Below are positions 37,135 through 49,769 of a stretch of 64,000 nt of DNA, piece by piece; positions within the stretch are counted from its first letter, which is position 1; every line of letters starts with the position of its first letter. Location: the NCBI RefSeq assembly GCF_947179515.1, contig NC_067488.1:38451842-38515841 (forward strand). The letters run 5' to 3'. Position numbers and translations under genes: made by a program. This DNA is from Apodemus sylvaticus (taxonomy: Eukaryota > Chordata > Mammalia > Rodentia > Muridae). The notes beneath the pieces were generated by a model. It had not been told where the DNA came from and searched no databases. It worked only from the letters and a program-made list of their open reading frames with translations.

Positions 37135-37309
37135 GGATAAAAATGTGTCATAATCCAGAAAATATATACATCTATGCTGTTGAGGTTTTTATAGTTAGAA
37201 ACTATATGTTTTTATGGGTTTCCTGGAAATATATGGTCTCTTCTCCATTGTACAACACGTTTTCTTCTACTTATCAAAGGTCTCCAGTTAATTAAAGGGT
37301 GGTGATCTT

Positions 37310-37640
37310 AGTGTCTTTTTCTACTGCTGTACCAAAATATCCTAAAAAAGAAATTCAAAGTAAAGAGAATTTATTGTACTTATAATTCCAAGTTACATTC
37401 CATCACCATGCGGAAATCAGTATTCAGGAACTTGAAGAAGTAGTTACACTGCATCCACTATTAAAAGCAAAAGGGAAATGAAGTAGTGCATGCATGCTAG
37501 TGTTTAGGTAACCTTTTCTACTCTTTCACAGTAAAGGATTCCCTTCCTATGGGATGGTACTGACAGTGGACAGATTTTTGCAACTCAACTAATAGCATAA
37601 AGATAATTCCCTATAGAAATAGCTATATGCCAACCTAATT
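37310..37640 (-). repeat. Medium-reiterated rodent repeat, reverse copy
   Basis: 'tactgctgtaccaaaatatc', 'ccctatgggatggtactgac'-like and 'atgccaacctaatttagata' blocks follow the repeat described at 2876-3215. Confidence 0.5.
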
Positions 37641-38447
37641 TAGATAAGCTCTCATTGAGATGCCTTGCCAAATTATCCTAGCTTGTACCAGCTTGACCTT
37701 TAGAGTGGTTTGGGAAAGTTTAACCATCAGAGCAACTGTTCAGAAAAGCCATATTCATATATTAAAAGGATATCAAGAATTCATTCGTGCATATGTTCCT
37801 GAGATTGTCTTTCACGTACAGAATTTCAGTCATTTGGCTCATGAGAACAGTCCAATGTAGAGCTCCCATTTACTTCTTCATGAATAATGGCAGAGCTCAC
37901 ATTGTAGACTCTGAACACCAACCTTAGGAAATGAGTCTTCAGGGTAAACAATACATGCGCTTTCTCCAACCCCACCCTCAGTCACCTCTATTGAACCAGG
38001 GAACATTTAAAAAGACATTTAATATCCCATGCTCCCTCAGTCTTTGATATGAGACAACTTTCCATTTCTGTATGTCAGAAGGAAAATTGTTAATCATTTC
38101 ATTTTAGGTATAGGGAATTTCAAATATTCATGTTAATACCTTGTAGTAATTATTGTTCTAATTCCCTCTAGCTATTGACCAGAGACAGTAAATAAGGTGT
38201 GACACAAAAGAGAGGCTAGCATTACACAGAAAGAAGTCAAGCAAAAGTCAGTCATTTATACTTCCACAGGGATTTCATAGAAACTCTGTTGCAGAGATTG
38301 TTGATGCAACCTAGGATTATTGTCTCAGTCTTAGAGCAGCCCCTCAGACAAGTTAATATTTTATTAGATCACACCATCACTTATCATTGGAAGTGAAATA
38401 GAAGAGAAAACTTTTAATTCTGAGCTGTCTGTTTTACGTTTCTTTAA
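37641..38447. other. Unique DNA, no feature recognised
   Basis: Nothing recognised. Confidence 0.4.
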
Positions 38448-39303
38448 AATTTTCTTTATTCCTAAAACTTTCATACACCGTATGTTTTATCATACTCACC
38501 CCCTCAACTCCACCCAGATCTGTAGCTTCCCCTACCATCCAACTTTATGTTCTCTTGTTTTTTTTCAAAGCCATCAGGTCTAATTTGTGTTGTCTACATA
38601 CAATGAATGCATGTCCTTCTACTGAATATGGTTAAATTACCAGTGGCTTCACTTCTAAAGAAAACTGACCTTTTCTCTATCAGCCAGTGATTGTCAATTG
38701 CTCTTTATAAAATAGTATTACTCCTTGCCCACCTTCCAAGTACATTCTGGCCTCTTGTCTCATTGAGTGTACTCATGTTTCACATATGCTGCCATAATTT
38801 TTGTGAGTTCATATGTGAAACTACCCTGCTATGTCCAGAAATCGCTTGTTAACTTTAGTCATCCACTGCCTTTTGCTTTTAATGCTTTTCTGGTCCTCTT
38901 CCAGAAAGAAAAGTTATCATCAATCTTACCTAGCAGGCGTAATAATGTCACAAATATTATAGTAGTAATCAGCCATTTTATGGTTAGATTTAAGGTCCTT
39001 TCCATAAGATGAAACCTATACCTTGCATCATTGTCTCAAGGCCATAGCACAAGGCTAGGCAAGTCATAGGTCTTAGGGAATAACCTTCACAATTAATTTT
39101 TTTAGATAACATTAAACTGACTCCCAATGGCTTATCTTGATACCCTCAGTTTAGGTAATCATTGAACCTTCAACAGATAAGTGATTTTTTTTTTTTGGTG
39201 GCCAGTAAATAGTGATCAACACAGAGACTAACAACTATTCAAGATGCAGAGAACAAGATACTGTGGTATGCTCAGCTCTAAGCAAGACATCTATAACAAA
39301 CCA
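38448..39303 (-). mobile_element. Old L1 (Lx-type) 3' UTR with a 5' inversion
   Basis: 38448 to about 38930 reads as Lx 3' UTR on the minus strand ('catactcaccccctcaactc', 'ggtctaatttgtgttgtcta', 'tttttgtgagttcatatgtg'). From about 38932 to 39303 the matching 3' UTR blocks run on the plus strand ('taatgtcacaaatattatag', 'gatttaaggtcctttccata', 'tcttgataccctcagtttag', 'tcaacacagagactaacaac'). The two parts abut in L1 coordinates as recalled from the family. The frame at 38767-39012 is not a gene. Confidence 0.55.
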
Positions 39304-39472
39304 CTTCCTCCCAATATTTAGCTATAAAGTAATTATAATCTTGATTCTATCCAAGATGGTAGTAATTATATGCTAAGCAAATTTAAAAGGCATATGAAGA
39401 AATAATCTAAAATAGAATGGAAATGGCAATGATTGACAATGTTGGGATTAGAAATAAATAGTAGTTGAGTTA

Positions 39473-39722
39473 ATGGTAATAGTGATGATAAAGTTGGTGA
39501 TGGTAAGAGTTTTAGTCATCAGAATATTAGTTATGGTGATGATAATGACAATAATGATAATGGTGATGATACTCTTGGTGACTGCAACAATGGCAGTTAT
39601 GGTTATAACAGATAGTAATAGTCATGATTATGGTAGTGATGATGTAGGGAGTTATGGTCCTGATGTTGTTAGTAATAGTAGAGAGAGTGGTAACAGTAGT
39701 GATGAAAATAGTAACAGAGAAT
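39473..39722. repeat. Degenerate GAT/TAATGG-rich microsatellite region
   Basis: About 250 bp are built of imperfect GATGGT, TAATGA and TAGTAG units. The 88-codon plus frame (Met/Val/Ile then Ser/Asn/Asp rich) is a product of this triplet bias. Confidence 0.8.
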
Positions 39723-39897
39723 TAGAATTTCCAGCTTGAAAATCAATGTGTTCAGAGAAGCAATGCCTAATATCAGAGTGTTTTCATTTCAATAGGATTC
39801 TAGTGTTTTGTTTAAAGTTTTCTACTTTGGAAATACTAATAAAGAGAAATACAGAACTTAAAATAATGTGGCCATGTAAAACGTATCTTTTACTTCT

Positions 39898-40290
39898 TTT
39901 AAATTTTTAAATTTAAATTTAAATTTTCCTGTTAGATTGTTTATTTATTTATTCACTCTATATTCCAGTTATAAAACCATCTTTTCCAAGTCACCCCCTA
40001 ACATAGCTACTCCCTCTATCCCTCCCTCCTTTTCTCTTTTGAGAAAGGGGAAATCACTGGGTGTACCAAACCAGCTCTGATACCTCAAGTTACTCAGGGA
40101 CTAGGTACATACTCTCCCCCTGAGGCCAGACAAGGTACCCGAGTTATGGGAACAGGATCTGCAGGCAGGCAACAGAGTCAAAATCAGCCCCGTTCCTAGT
40201 TGTTGTGGGACTCACATAAATAGCAGGCTACACATCAGTTACATATGTGTGAGAGGCCTAGATTTCTACTTCTAATTAGTTCATTCCTCT
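39898..40290 (-). mobile_element. Old L1 (Lx-type) 3' UTR fragment
   Basis: After an (AAATTT)n-like tail, 'ctcttttgagaaaggggaaa', 'cagggactaggtacatactc', 'ggcaggcaacagagtcaaaa' and 'tagcaggctacacatcagtt' follow the Lx-type 3' UTR on the reverse strand. No ORF2 is present. Confidence 0.7.
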
Positions 40291-42444
40291 TGTCATGGTT
40301 TACTGCTTATAATGTCATGATTAGCACTAGGTTTGGGAGTAATTTTGTGGTTTTGTATGTGGTTTTTCTTATTGTAAGCTCTTGGGTAAATAGAAAACTG
40401 TGCTAATGATTCATTGTATCCATGTGACTTACTATTTTGAGATCTAGGAAGATTGCTGTTAGGAGAGTTTGTGTTCCTAAATTACATGTCTGCAGGAGAT
40501 TGTGCTGCTCATCAGGTATCTGAACTACCATGTGGTGTAGACTTTCTCTTTATCCCATTAAAATGGAGAGCAGATGGGCTAGGGCTAGCATGAGGTACAT
40601 CCTCACATTTATCTGTATAAGAAAATTCAAATATCCAGGCTTTCTCATCCGTTCTGCTTTGTAGAATAATGAAAAATAGGTTTATTATTATAAGAATTAA
40701 AATAAGTAAGCATAGTATGTTATAAAGTTTCTGGTATTTGGTAATTTAGCTAGTAAGATACATCTCAATAGACAGTGAGTGATTTAAGGTAGAGACTTAA
40801 ATTATCTTTAAATCTACACTGTCTTTCAGAATAACTAGACTGCTAGGTACTCAATGAAATATTGTCAACTGACAAGTAGCAGCAATGTCTCTAATATATT
40901 ATTGGTTTGAATGTCCATAAATAAATATATGTATTATATATATTATATATAATCTTGCTTTTGAAAGGTGACTAATCTATGTCCTTCAACAATTTATAAA
41001 TTTTGATAAGCAAAAAAGGACTTTATATGTGGAGTATATTATGCCATTCATATTGGTATTTTACTGCTAGCGAGTTCTTAAAGCTTCTGCATCTTACTAC
41101 TTTTGTTAACATACTTCAGTTATCTTTGTCTTCCTATATGACAAGAATGCTATAATTCATACAGATTTATTCTACAGAATTGTAGATTCCATCTACATTT
41201 TTCAAATATATTCTTATTGGCTTTTTATATATTTTTAAATGACTGAAATCAATAATTCCAGCGGAATATATTTTAGGGTGAAATTCATGAATCTATTCCT
41301 TAATAGGAAAATAATTTTTATCCAACCTGGAAACAATCTATCCACTTAAGGAACAACTAACTGGTGATAACATATTTCCCTTGCAGTGTCAGTTGTTTTA
41401 TAATATTTAGTGTTGATTGATGATTGTGTTATTGATTCCATGTACCATCTAGAATAGTTAATTTTGGTATCATGTAATTGTTGTTTTTCATGAACACGCA
41501 TTTTGGGTTCTATTTAATGGATAAGTATTCCCTACAATAAGGAATAACAATAGGTGATGGATCTCCATTAAATTTAATTATTTAATACCCAAGTGGAAAG
41601 CGAATTGACTTGCATTCATAAAAGTTGTGTAGTCCATGTGGGTGAACAGATTGCTTTATTCACAGGTTGTCCCATGTGAGGGAATTGCCAGAGATAAATA
41701 TTCCTAACTTTCTGTCCTTGACTGCAACAAGAACTAACTTTTAGCAGTCAGACTTGGTGGTAATTTGGAGCCAACCACATGAACATTAATTGCTAAGATG
41801 CACCTGTTTCTGGTCTACTTCAATTTCCTCTAACCTATCTTCCATCTTGCTGGTTTTCTAATCTAGTGTTCTCTTCCTTCTGCTGCCAGATTCTGCGTCT
41901 CAAGCCACCATTCTAAACAAGGTCATTCCTCTTTCCGATGGCTTCCCTTTGTTTATGGAATAAAACCAAATACCTTGGACTTACATTCCACAGTTTCCTT
42001 TAGTCTTGATTCTATGATCTTTCCAAGTTCAATCTGCTTTTGTTTTTAATCTTTTGAACTAAAATTGAACTGGATCATTAAATATCTTTAGACTGTCATA
42101 GATTTTCCTGCCTAATTTTTCTGCCTCTTTTTATACAAGACATTATCTATGTCTTGAAAACATATTTTGTGACATATTCAGAAAATTGGTATATATTTAT
42201 TAAACATGAAACTATAGATAAGGCATTATCCATTATCCAATCTATTAGGAATACATTATTCAAACCAAATAGGACCATTTTTTGTTTTTGTTTTTCCATG
42301 AAATTCATAAGAAACTTTTGGTAATTTGTGCATTAAGGGAGTCTATAAACACTTAGTACTATAGTGTTTCTCAATAAATTTTTGTATGTTATCAACAAAA
42401 ATCCTTCCTGTAGCTTTCACTTCATTTTCTCATCTCTTATAGCT
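40291..42444. other. Unique AT-rich DNA, no feature recognised
   Basis: 2.1 kb with no recognised repeat, RNA gene or exon-like frame. Confidence 0.4.
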
Positions 42445-42445
42445 C

Positions 42446-42535
42446 CCTCTCCTCTCCTCTCCTCTCCTCTCCTCTCCTCTCCTCTCCTCTCCTCTCCTCT
42501 CCTCTCCTCTCCTCTCCTCTCCTCTCCTCTCCTCT
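42446..42535. repeat. (CCTCT)18 microsatellite
   Basis: Eighteen uninterrupted CCTCT units form a polypurine/polypyrimidine tract with triplex (H-DNA) potential. The Ser/Pro/Leu-rich 87-codon plus frame is an artefact. Confidence 0.97.
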
Positions 42536-42607
42536 TCTCTCCTTTTTGTACCTCTCCACCCTCCTCACTCCTCCCCTCCCTCACTTCTTTTATGTTTTTC
42601 CTTTTCT

Positions 42608-42748
42608 ATATATGTGTGCATGCATGAATTCCATGGTGCTTATGTAGTCAGGGAAATTCTTTTCTTCTACCATAAACATTCTGGGGATCAAATTCAGGCC
42701 TTTCAGCTTGGTGGCAAGCACTGTTATTTGCTGAACCATCATGCTGAC
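42608..42748 (-). mobile_element. B3-like SINE
   Basis: 'tctggggatcaaattcaggc', 'ctttcagcttggtggcaagc' and 'gctgaaccatcatgctgact' are the reverse complement of the tRNA-like head of a B3/B2-family SINE. Confidence 0.7.
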
Positions 42749-43024
42749 TCTCTCTATCTCTCTAAGTACTAGTGCTAGATGCTGAAATTTCCAAGATAAC
42801 AACAACAACAACCAAAAGAACAGTAACAACATGACAAATAGAAAGGACAAATATAACCTATAAATTTAAGGGTTATTTTTTCTGTTTCAAATATTTTGAA
42901 TATACTTTGATTTAATATCTTTGTCTATACAGAATAAGTATGGATGCTGTTTCTTTGTCTACTTCTGTTTTGGTGACAGAAGACAGGGACATTCAACTTC
43001 ATTCTGATAGTGATTTGTTCTGTG

Positions 43025-43285
43025 TACTAGTATCTTTTGTATCACTAACCTGATAGAGCAACCTAAAGGAGGAAATTTTTATTTTGGCTGATATTTTCAT
43101 AAGGTCTCAGTTCACCATGACATGTAGGGCATAGCTAGGTTTGAGATATTGTTGCATATGATAAAAGCTGCTCACATTGTGATGGACCACCTTTTCTACT
43201 AGTCATCTATCCCTTATTTCCACTAACTATTCCACTATTTCTTCCTCCTCAAGTTTCTTTACCAACCTGCATCAATACCATAGTT
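43025..43285 (-). repeat. Medium-reiterated rodent repeat, diverged reverse copy
   Basis: 'aacctaaaggaggaaatttt', 'tattttggctgatattttca' and 'ctcagttcaccatgacatgt' follow the repeat at 2876-3215. An A/C-rich simple stretch follows at 43291-43345. Confidence 0.45.
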
Positions 43286-43689
43286 TGGTTGAAAAACAAA
43301 TAAACAAACAAAAAACCACCCCCCGCAAAATAACAAAAAACAAAACTGCTTAAATATAAACTCTGGGAGCATTTCAATTTCAAATCAACATTTTACCCTG
43401 TTCCCCAAAGGCTCACAGACATTGGCATAATTTGAAATGATTTCAATCCATCATCAAGGGGTTACAGTGCTATGTTGGGAATATGGCTCAGTGATGTAGA
43501 ACACATTTCTTTATTGTAGAGAACCTGTTAACAGATTCGCTTTACCTACATGGCAACTCAAAACTCTTTGAAACCCCAGTTCTGGGAGATCTATCCTAGG
43601 TCTCTGCTTCTGTTTACTGGACCTGAAGACAGCATGAGGTGTAGGTTACCTTGTATGCATTGGATTATTTCTTTGTTTTTCATTTTCTT

Positions 43690-44135
43690 TTGTTTTTAAA
43701 TTAAAAATTAAATTTTTTATGTATTCAGTTTATATCCTGATAACTAACTCATTCCTGTAACCCCATCCACAATCCTTCCCCCATGCCCCTTCCCTTCTCT
43801 TCTGACCAGGTGGGAGGCCCCTGGGTTTCTCCCCACCTTGGACCTTCAAGTCTCTGTGAGGCTAGGTGCTTCCTCTCCCAGTGAGACCAGACAAGTCAGC
43901 CCACCAAAAGAACAGACTCCACAGATAGGGAACAGCTTTTGGGATTGACTGTGCTCCAGTTGTTTGGAACCCATATAAAGAGCAAGCTACACATCTGCTA
44001 CAATTGTGCAAGGAGGTCTAGATCCAGCCCATGTCTGCTTTTTGGTTGGTCGTTCAGACTCTGAGAGTCCCAGGGACCAGGTTACTTGACTCTGTCTGTC
44101 TTCCTGTAGAGTTGCTATCCCTTTTGGGGTCCAAA
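43690..44135 (-). mobile_element. Old L1 (Lx-type) 3' UTR fragment, minus strand
   Basis: 'gtgaggctaggtgcttcctc', 'cccagtgagaccagacaagt', 'agagcaagctacacatctgc' and 'tttttggttggtcgttcaga' follow the Lx 3' UTR on the reverse strand. It stands head to head with the plus-strand L1 fragment at 44136-44560. Confidence 0.75.
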
Positions 44136-44560
44136 ATGGAGGGAGAGAACTGGAAGGTTGAGAGGATGAGGGGGAATGGGGGTGCTCTGGATCAAGTGTG
44201 GGAAAGGATGGAAGTGGCTAGAGGGTCATGAAAATTAATGGAAATCTGCAACTGACGGGGATGAGTAAGCAGAGAGCATGCAACAGAGACCTGGGATAAG
44301 GGAAGTGCCCCAGAATCAATGAGGGTGACCATTGCTATGACTCACAACATTGTAGATATGGAACCTGAAGAGGCCACATCCTGTAGTGGGCAAATATATA
44401 TCCAAAATGGGATATTTTTATTTTAATGAAAGAGAAAGAGCATGAATTTGGGCATATAAGGAAATAGGGAAGATTTCAGATGATTTGGGGTGGAGGAAAG
44501 TATACTATATGAATTATTTTCAACTAAAAATAAACTAAGAAACTAAAATAAAAAGTTAAG
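44136..44560 (+). mobile_element. Old L1 3' end, plus strand
   Basis: 'gggggtgctctggatcaagt', 'aatggaaatctgcaactgac', 'ggataagggaagtgcccc' and the terminal 'atatgaattattttcaacta' plus an A-rich tail are the 3' UTR and 3' terminus of an old murine L1. Because it includes the poly-A end, it is a separate element and not the inverted part of the fragment at 43690-44135. The 66-codon frame at 44031-44231 is not a gene. Confidence 0.7.
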
Positions 44561-45187
44561 ACACACTGCCTTTCTATGAGAAAAAAAACAGCATGTATAG
44601 CAAGGAGAGATTGCAATAAAGAGAGACAAAAATCAATGCGGGGCAAATATAAAATCCTGTAGCTCCATGTCTAGCAGTCAGGGAATGTACAATTAACACT
44701 GTGGTATCTAATGGTTCTAGAGAGTCCCACCCCATAGGCTTTGTTCCTGGAATACATGGAATCTTTTCCTTGGAGTATGTCTACCTGATAGTCACAGCTA
44801 TTCTCAATAGGTAGTTCATCTTCTCAAAATCAACAATAAACTAGGGTCTCTATTGAAATTTAGGTATTGTTCTCCAAGGTTCACCATAGTTACTGCAGGG
44901 CTCTTTGAGGAAATCTAACCTCGGTACACACTGCCTCGTCTCTTAGGCTTTCCTCAAATGCCATGGTGCTAGTCCCCTCGATCTAGTGGCTTTTGTATTC
45001 TACATACCTGGAAAACAAGATCTACATATAGTAAGCCAATTTCTCCTGCCAAGAAGTAGTCATGTTCTCTTGAGTCAAATCTGTAGTAGCCTCTAAGTAC
45101 TTGCTTGGATGCACTGGCTAAGATTATTCTCAAGTGTCTCTGCTTTGTTTGCTTTGTTTTTCAGGGTATCTTTATAACTTTCACCTT
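44561..45187. other. Unique DNA, no feature recognised
   Basis: Nothing recognised. Confidence 0.4.
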
Positions 45188-45437
45188 TATTTATTTATTT
45201 TTTCTATATTCTTTGTTTACATTCCAAATGCTTTCCCCTTTTCCGGTTCCCCCCCCTCCCCATATGTCCCATAAGTCCTCTTTTCTCCATCCATTCTCCT
45301 ATCTTTCCCCCTCCCTTTTCTCTGTCCTGGTACTCCCCTACAATGCTAGATCAAGCCTTTCCAGGACCAGGGCCCTCTCCTTCCTTCTTCATGGGAATCA
45401 TTTGATATGCTAATTGTGTCATGAGTATGCAGAGCTT
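45188..45437 (-). mobile_element. L1 3' UTR fragment
   Basis: A T-rich tract, 'ttctttgtttacattccaaa', a CCCCCCCTCCCC block and 'aatcatttgatatgctaatt' are the L1 3' UTR on the reverse strand, truncated just before ORF2. No clear TSD. The 102-codon plus frame at 45105-45413 is antisense to it. Confidence 0.85.
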
Positions 45438-45709
45438 AGAGGCCAGGCTTATAGGCCTCTAGCTTATAGGTCTAAAGTCTTTCTCTATGGTTCTGTTTCT
45501 ATCATCCATATACCACCTCCTGTTCATAGCTTCCCCAAACCACAAGCAGTATCTTCTGATGGGAAAAGACATTCAAAACTTAAATGTGTATGGCAAATTA
45601 ATACTATCAAGTCTTATAATTTGACCTGAGCTCAAATCTTATCAATTTCCTTTAACAGATATCCCACCTTGAGCAAGAAAACTTAGTTATTCTCATCCTC
45701 AATTGCTTT

Positions 45710-46195
45710 ATATACTAATGAAGGTTCTGATTGGTAAATAAAGATGCCAACAGCCAATGGCTGGACAGGGCAGAAAGAGGTGGGGTTTTTAGTATTTCAT
45801 TTAGCAAAGGAATGAAGGAAGGAGAAAGGGAGAGCCATCAGGCAGGGAAGTAGGAGAGACACTACACTATTCCTGAGAGGTTCAAAAGACCTGAGAGCAT
45901 TGCTGTCATGTAAGAGCTGGGGAAATGCAGCCCAAAGAGTTGCACATCTGGGTCTAGGACAGCCAAGATGGAATATGGGTTTTAGTAAGTCATAACTAAG
46001 GAATACCAGAGGGAGGTAATTTGGCCAAATGGAGGTTAGGAAGTAGCCCAGCCACTGAGCTGTTTGAGTCATATAAAAATAAAAAGACTATGTGTATATC
46101 TCTAATTCAGAAATATAAAGCATTGGAGTGGATGGCAGGAACACACCACTGCCTCCAGGATCGAATTGAGTAGTGTTAATTGGGTATAGCTACTC
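45710..46195 (+). repeat. Probable LTR-like rodent repeat
   Basis: 'ggctggacagggcagaaaga', 'gtatttcatttagcaaagga', 'gacagccaagatggaatatg', 'gtaatttggccaaatggagg' and 'cggaaatataaagc'-like blocks resemble a rodent LTR-type repeat. I cannot name the family. The 91-codon minus frame is not a gene. Confidence 0.35.
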
Positions 46196-47595
46196 TTCAT
46201 AGAATGTGTTACAAGGACACACAATATCCTTTTATTATATTTATTGAATATTCAGTATTTGAGTGCTATTAGGTAGTTATGTGTCTGAGATTTTGAAGTA
46301 TCAATTTTTATTTCTGTTCTCTTTGAAGCAATATTAATAATCAAGAGTCTTGAATCTTCCTTAGGAAGGAGGTCTCAGACTTTGCATCAATATTTGGAGA
46401 AGACATCTCATATTAGTTTAGAGCAGCCTGGAGATGACTCAGAGGTCAGACCCACGATTGCATTCACCCCTGACACAAGTGAACAGTGACTAATGGCTGC
46501 CTTTGGCTGTCTTGCTGTGAGGCCATTATAGAAATTATGGAGTTGTCAACAGTAGAGGCTGGGGTTACAGCTTCACATTGGCCATCCTTTATTATGTCAA
46601 CCTTGCTTGATCTTCAGATCTACTCAGTCTTAAACATCTGTCATCTGACATCATCTGATATCATTCTGGGCACTGATGGGGTATAATCAAGTGGCCTTGC
46701 CCGACCCCTGCATACAAAAGCTCAGTTCTACTATTTTTCCCTGAAAGAAGACAAAGTGCATTTTGTACTATGTCATGGATACTTCATAATTATAGAGTTT
46801 TCTAACAGATTAAAATCCAAGTTGCAAGATTGGTGTGTAAACTTAGGACAAATAACTTTTCTTTGAATGTGCCAGTGTCTCTTTCTTACATTGGAAAAGA
46901 CAATCATCGTCTTTGGTTTTCTCTGCTGCTAACATCTATTATGTATACAGTAGAAAATATTGTGAGTAAAAACTGGGCCATTGGGAATAAAAGTGATTTG
47001 AGAATCACAGTCATTAGAAGGGAATGAATAAAATAAGAAGAAAGAAGAAAATGAGGAGGAGGGATTTGATGGAGGATGACATATTCTGGGCTCTTCTCAG
47101 CAGGCTCATGTCTCTAAGATCAAACCAATTTCCATTACAATGAGGATTGTTTACTTAATATTTATTTATTTTATACTCATTCTCAATTTATTCATCATCA
47201 TGCCTACTTTTGATACTGGTTATAGGAGAAGACCTACAGACATGGGAATTTTAATTATTTTCCCTTCTGTCATGAGGATTCATTATTTGTTCCTCGTTGA
47301 AAAAAAAGTTTGTTTTATAGATTTCCTGAACATAAAGCAAAGAAAAATTCTCTAGGAACTAATTGATAGATGGTTCCACTTGGAATTCTCCTAAACAGAC
47401 AGTGATGGATATGGTTGTACTCAAATTTGTCATCAGAGTCTGTGTATAAACATAAAATAAGGGTGACATAATAAAGCCTGGTAATTCTGGCAGTGTTAGA
47501 AATCAGGATGCTATGTTCAGTATGAACTAGATTTTGATTCCTCTATCAACACCATGAAATTCAAGGTAAGAATGTAGGAAATAACACCCTTTATA
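46196..47595. other. Unique DNA, no feature recognised
   Basis: No recognised repeat or gene. The frames at 46486-46686, 46830-47027 and 47140-47355 show no domain. Confidence 0.4.
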
Positions 47596-47780
47596 GCAGT
47601 AGTTCTCAGCCTTCCTAAATTCTTTGATATTTTAGCAATTCTTGATGTTGTGGTGACTCTTGACCATAAATTTATTTTCATTTCTACCTTACAACTATAA
47701 TTTTGCTACATTTGTAATCACAAATTGCAATGTAAGTATTTTTGGAGATAGAAATTTGCCATAGAATCATGACACATATG
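47596..47780 (+). mobile_element. URR1-like hAT-Charlie DNA transposon fragment
   Basis: The start 'gcagtagttctcagccttcc' is close to the hAT-Charlie terminal repeat CAGTGGTTCTCAACCTTCC. It is followed by 'gttgtggtgactcttgacca', 'aaatttattttcatttctac' and 'aactataattttgctacatt', the body of the rodent URR1 non-autonomous element. The right terminal repeat is not seen. Confidence 0.75.
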
Positions 47781-47944
47781 TTGAGAATAACTTTTTTAAT
47801 GCCGTAATGAAAGAGTCAAGGTTTAGGTTTTCAAGGTCTGTACATCTCAGGTGGTATTCCTTGAAATGTACTCTTGTAAGTATCTGCATTGATTGCCTAA
47901 ATGTTATGTGAAAAACACAAATATAAGTCATACCTAGGTAAAAT

Positions 47945-48092
47945 TGTGTATAATAGCACAAGCTTGTTCTATAATCCCTGAACACGTGAGGTACAAACAG
48001 GAGGATCAGAAGTTCAAGGTCACCTTCAGCTACAAAATGAATTCAAGACCAAAGTAAGATACTTGAGACACTTTCTTAAAATTTTAAAAGAG
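47945..48092 (+). mobile_element. B1 SINE
   Basis: 'cttgttctataatccctgaa', 'caggaggatcagaagttcaa', 'ggtcaccttcagctacaaaa' and 'ttcaagaccaaagtaagata' follow B1 in order, ending with an A-rich tail. Moderately to strongly diverged. Confidence 0.75.
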
Positions 48093-49765
48093 GTATAACT
48101 ATTTAGAGTCTTATGATTGGGGCATTCAGATATATATGCTGAAAATATCATTCAGGAATCTTTGACTGCATATACATTCTAATGTCATATAGTAAGTAGC
48201 CTTACAATTTTTGTCCTAATAATGCCTGTCTCAAAATATATAAAAATAGTAAGGAATACATTCATGTAAATATAAGATCTTTAGTTTTTTTTTATTATTA
48301 GAATTTGGGGTTTTAACACATGTTGTGCAATTGTGGGTAGAAATTATTCCTTTGCTGTAACTCAGAAGCTATAACTTTGGCAATTGCTTAATATATGATC
48401 AGCCTTGAAGGGAGCTAACAGTTTCCTTGTCCACACAACAAAATTCATGAACCAGATTTTGCATCTTAAAATGGTGAAGAAAATGGAGTCAAACTCATGT
48501 CTACATTCTAGGTGTGGTCTCCTGCCTTCCCTCATGATTTTTGGGAGATAAAATGCTTTGATGTTCCTTGTTATTATAAGTGTTCCTTCTTTATCCACTG
48601 GTACCATTGAGATAAATTCAGCCATCTCAGACTAATCACCACATCCTAGATACATTCTGCATGGAGGTCTCACATCTCTATCAGAATGCTCCATCACATC
48701 TCCAACAGCCCCATGCTGAATTTTCTTCTCTACAGATATCAAGATACTACAATTGGATATGCAAACACATACTGAATAATCTCTAGTATTTTATCAAATA
48801 TTTATTCTCATTTACACTGGAAACTATCCTACTCATGGCAAAACAAAGGTAAAATTGGGTTTTTAGCTTGAAATGATCTCTCTAATGTAAATTAATTCTC
48901 TTTTGAGACAAGTTGCCATTTAATAATCCAGGCATCTCCTTGGGCTACTGTCTTTCATCTACAGTAGTCCCAGTCACAGAGACCATCACAGGGTCTTTCA
49001 GGATTCCACTAAACTTGTAGGTGTATATAGTTGCTTTGGTCTTTTTATAATATTTTTATCTTAGCTTAACCTCTAGGACACATTTCTGTAACCCTCACAT
49101 CCGACCTCATGCTATTCTGTAATGCATGGATTTTGTCAGTAGATTTTAGAGATGGAATCAGAGTTTAATGGCTGAAGATCTTCCCAAATAAGTGTCAGGC
49201 CCTAGATTTGACTCATAGAACTGAGAAATAAAAACAAACAAACAAATAAACAAAAACAAACCAAAAGAAGAAAAAATCCACCTTCTAATCACTGGAACAT
49301 GTCAGATAAGCATCAGATCCTTAGATTCAGAGAAATTGAGACTTGCATATTAAAATTGTTTCCTTAGCCATCGTTTTTACCTTCTACATAGGAAAAAAAA
49401 AGTTTCTCCCGAGTAATCAAAAATTAATGGAAATTACAAGGTCTTTAGAGCTCTGCTGTGGTTTCTCTAAACTCCAGTCTTCAGTATCATTTGAATAATT
49501 TCAACATTTGGAAAAAAAAAAACCAAAAAGTTTTCCCATGGCCTCTTTAGGATTTTATTTTTGGTATTAGAGTATAATTATATACTTCTCCCTTTCCATT
49601 TCTCCTGCCTATTCTCCCTTCTCTTCCCCAGGTTTTCTCTTTCCCTGTGTTTTTTTCCCCTAAGTATCTAGAATTGACTCTTACTCTATCCATTTCTTTT
49701 GCACTCTTGAAACATGAATCATCACACTTTAGTTTGAAGGCAAGAAGGAGGAAATGATAACTAGT
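48093..49765. other. Unique DNA with A-rich tracts and a possible old L1 tip
   Basis: A (CAAA)n-like tract lies at about 49226-49280. The pyrimidine-rich block at about 49555-49660 ('gtataattatatacttctcc') could be the 3' tip of a very old L1 on the minus strand, but this is weak. Nothing else was recognised. Confidence 0.35.
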
Positions 49766-49769
49766 AATA

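Noticed and set aside
39473..39739. 88-codon frame with Met/Val/Ile then Ser/Asn runs
   Set aside because: Produced by a degenerate GAT/TAA-rich microsatellite.
42446..42535. CRISPR-like array
   Set aside because: The regular spacing is a simple pentanucleotide repeat with no spacers, and the DNA is from a mammal.
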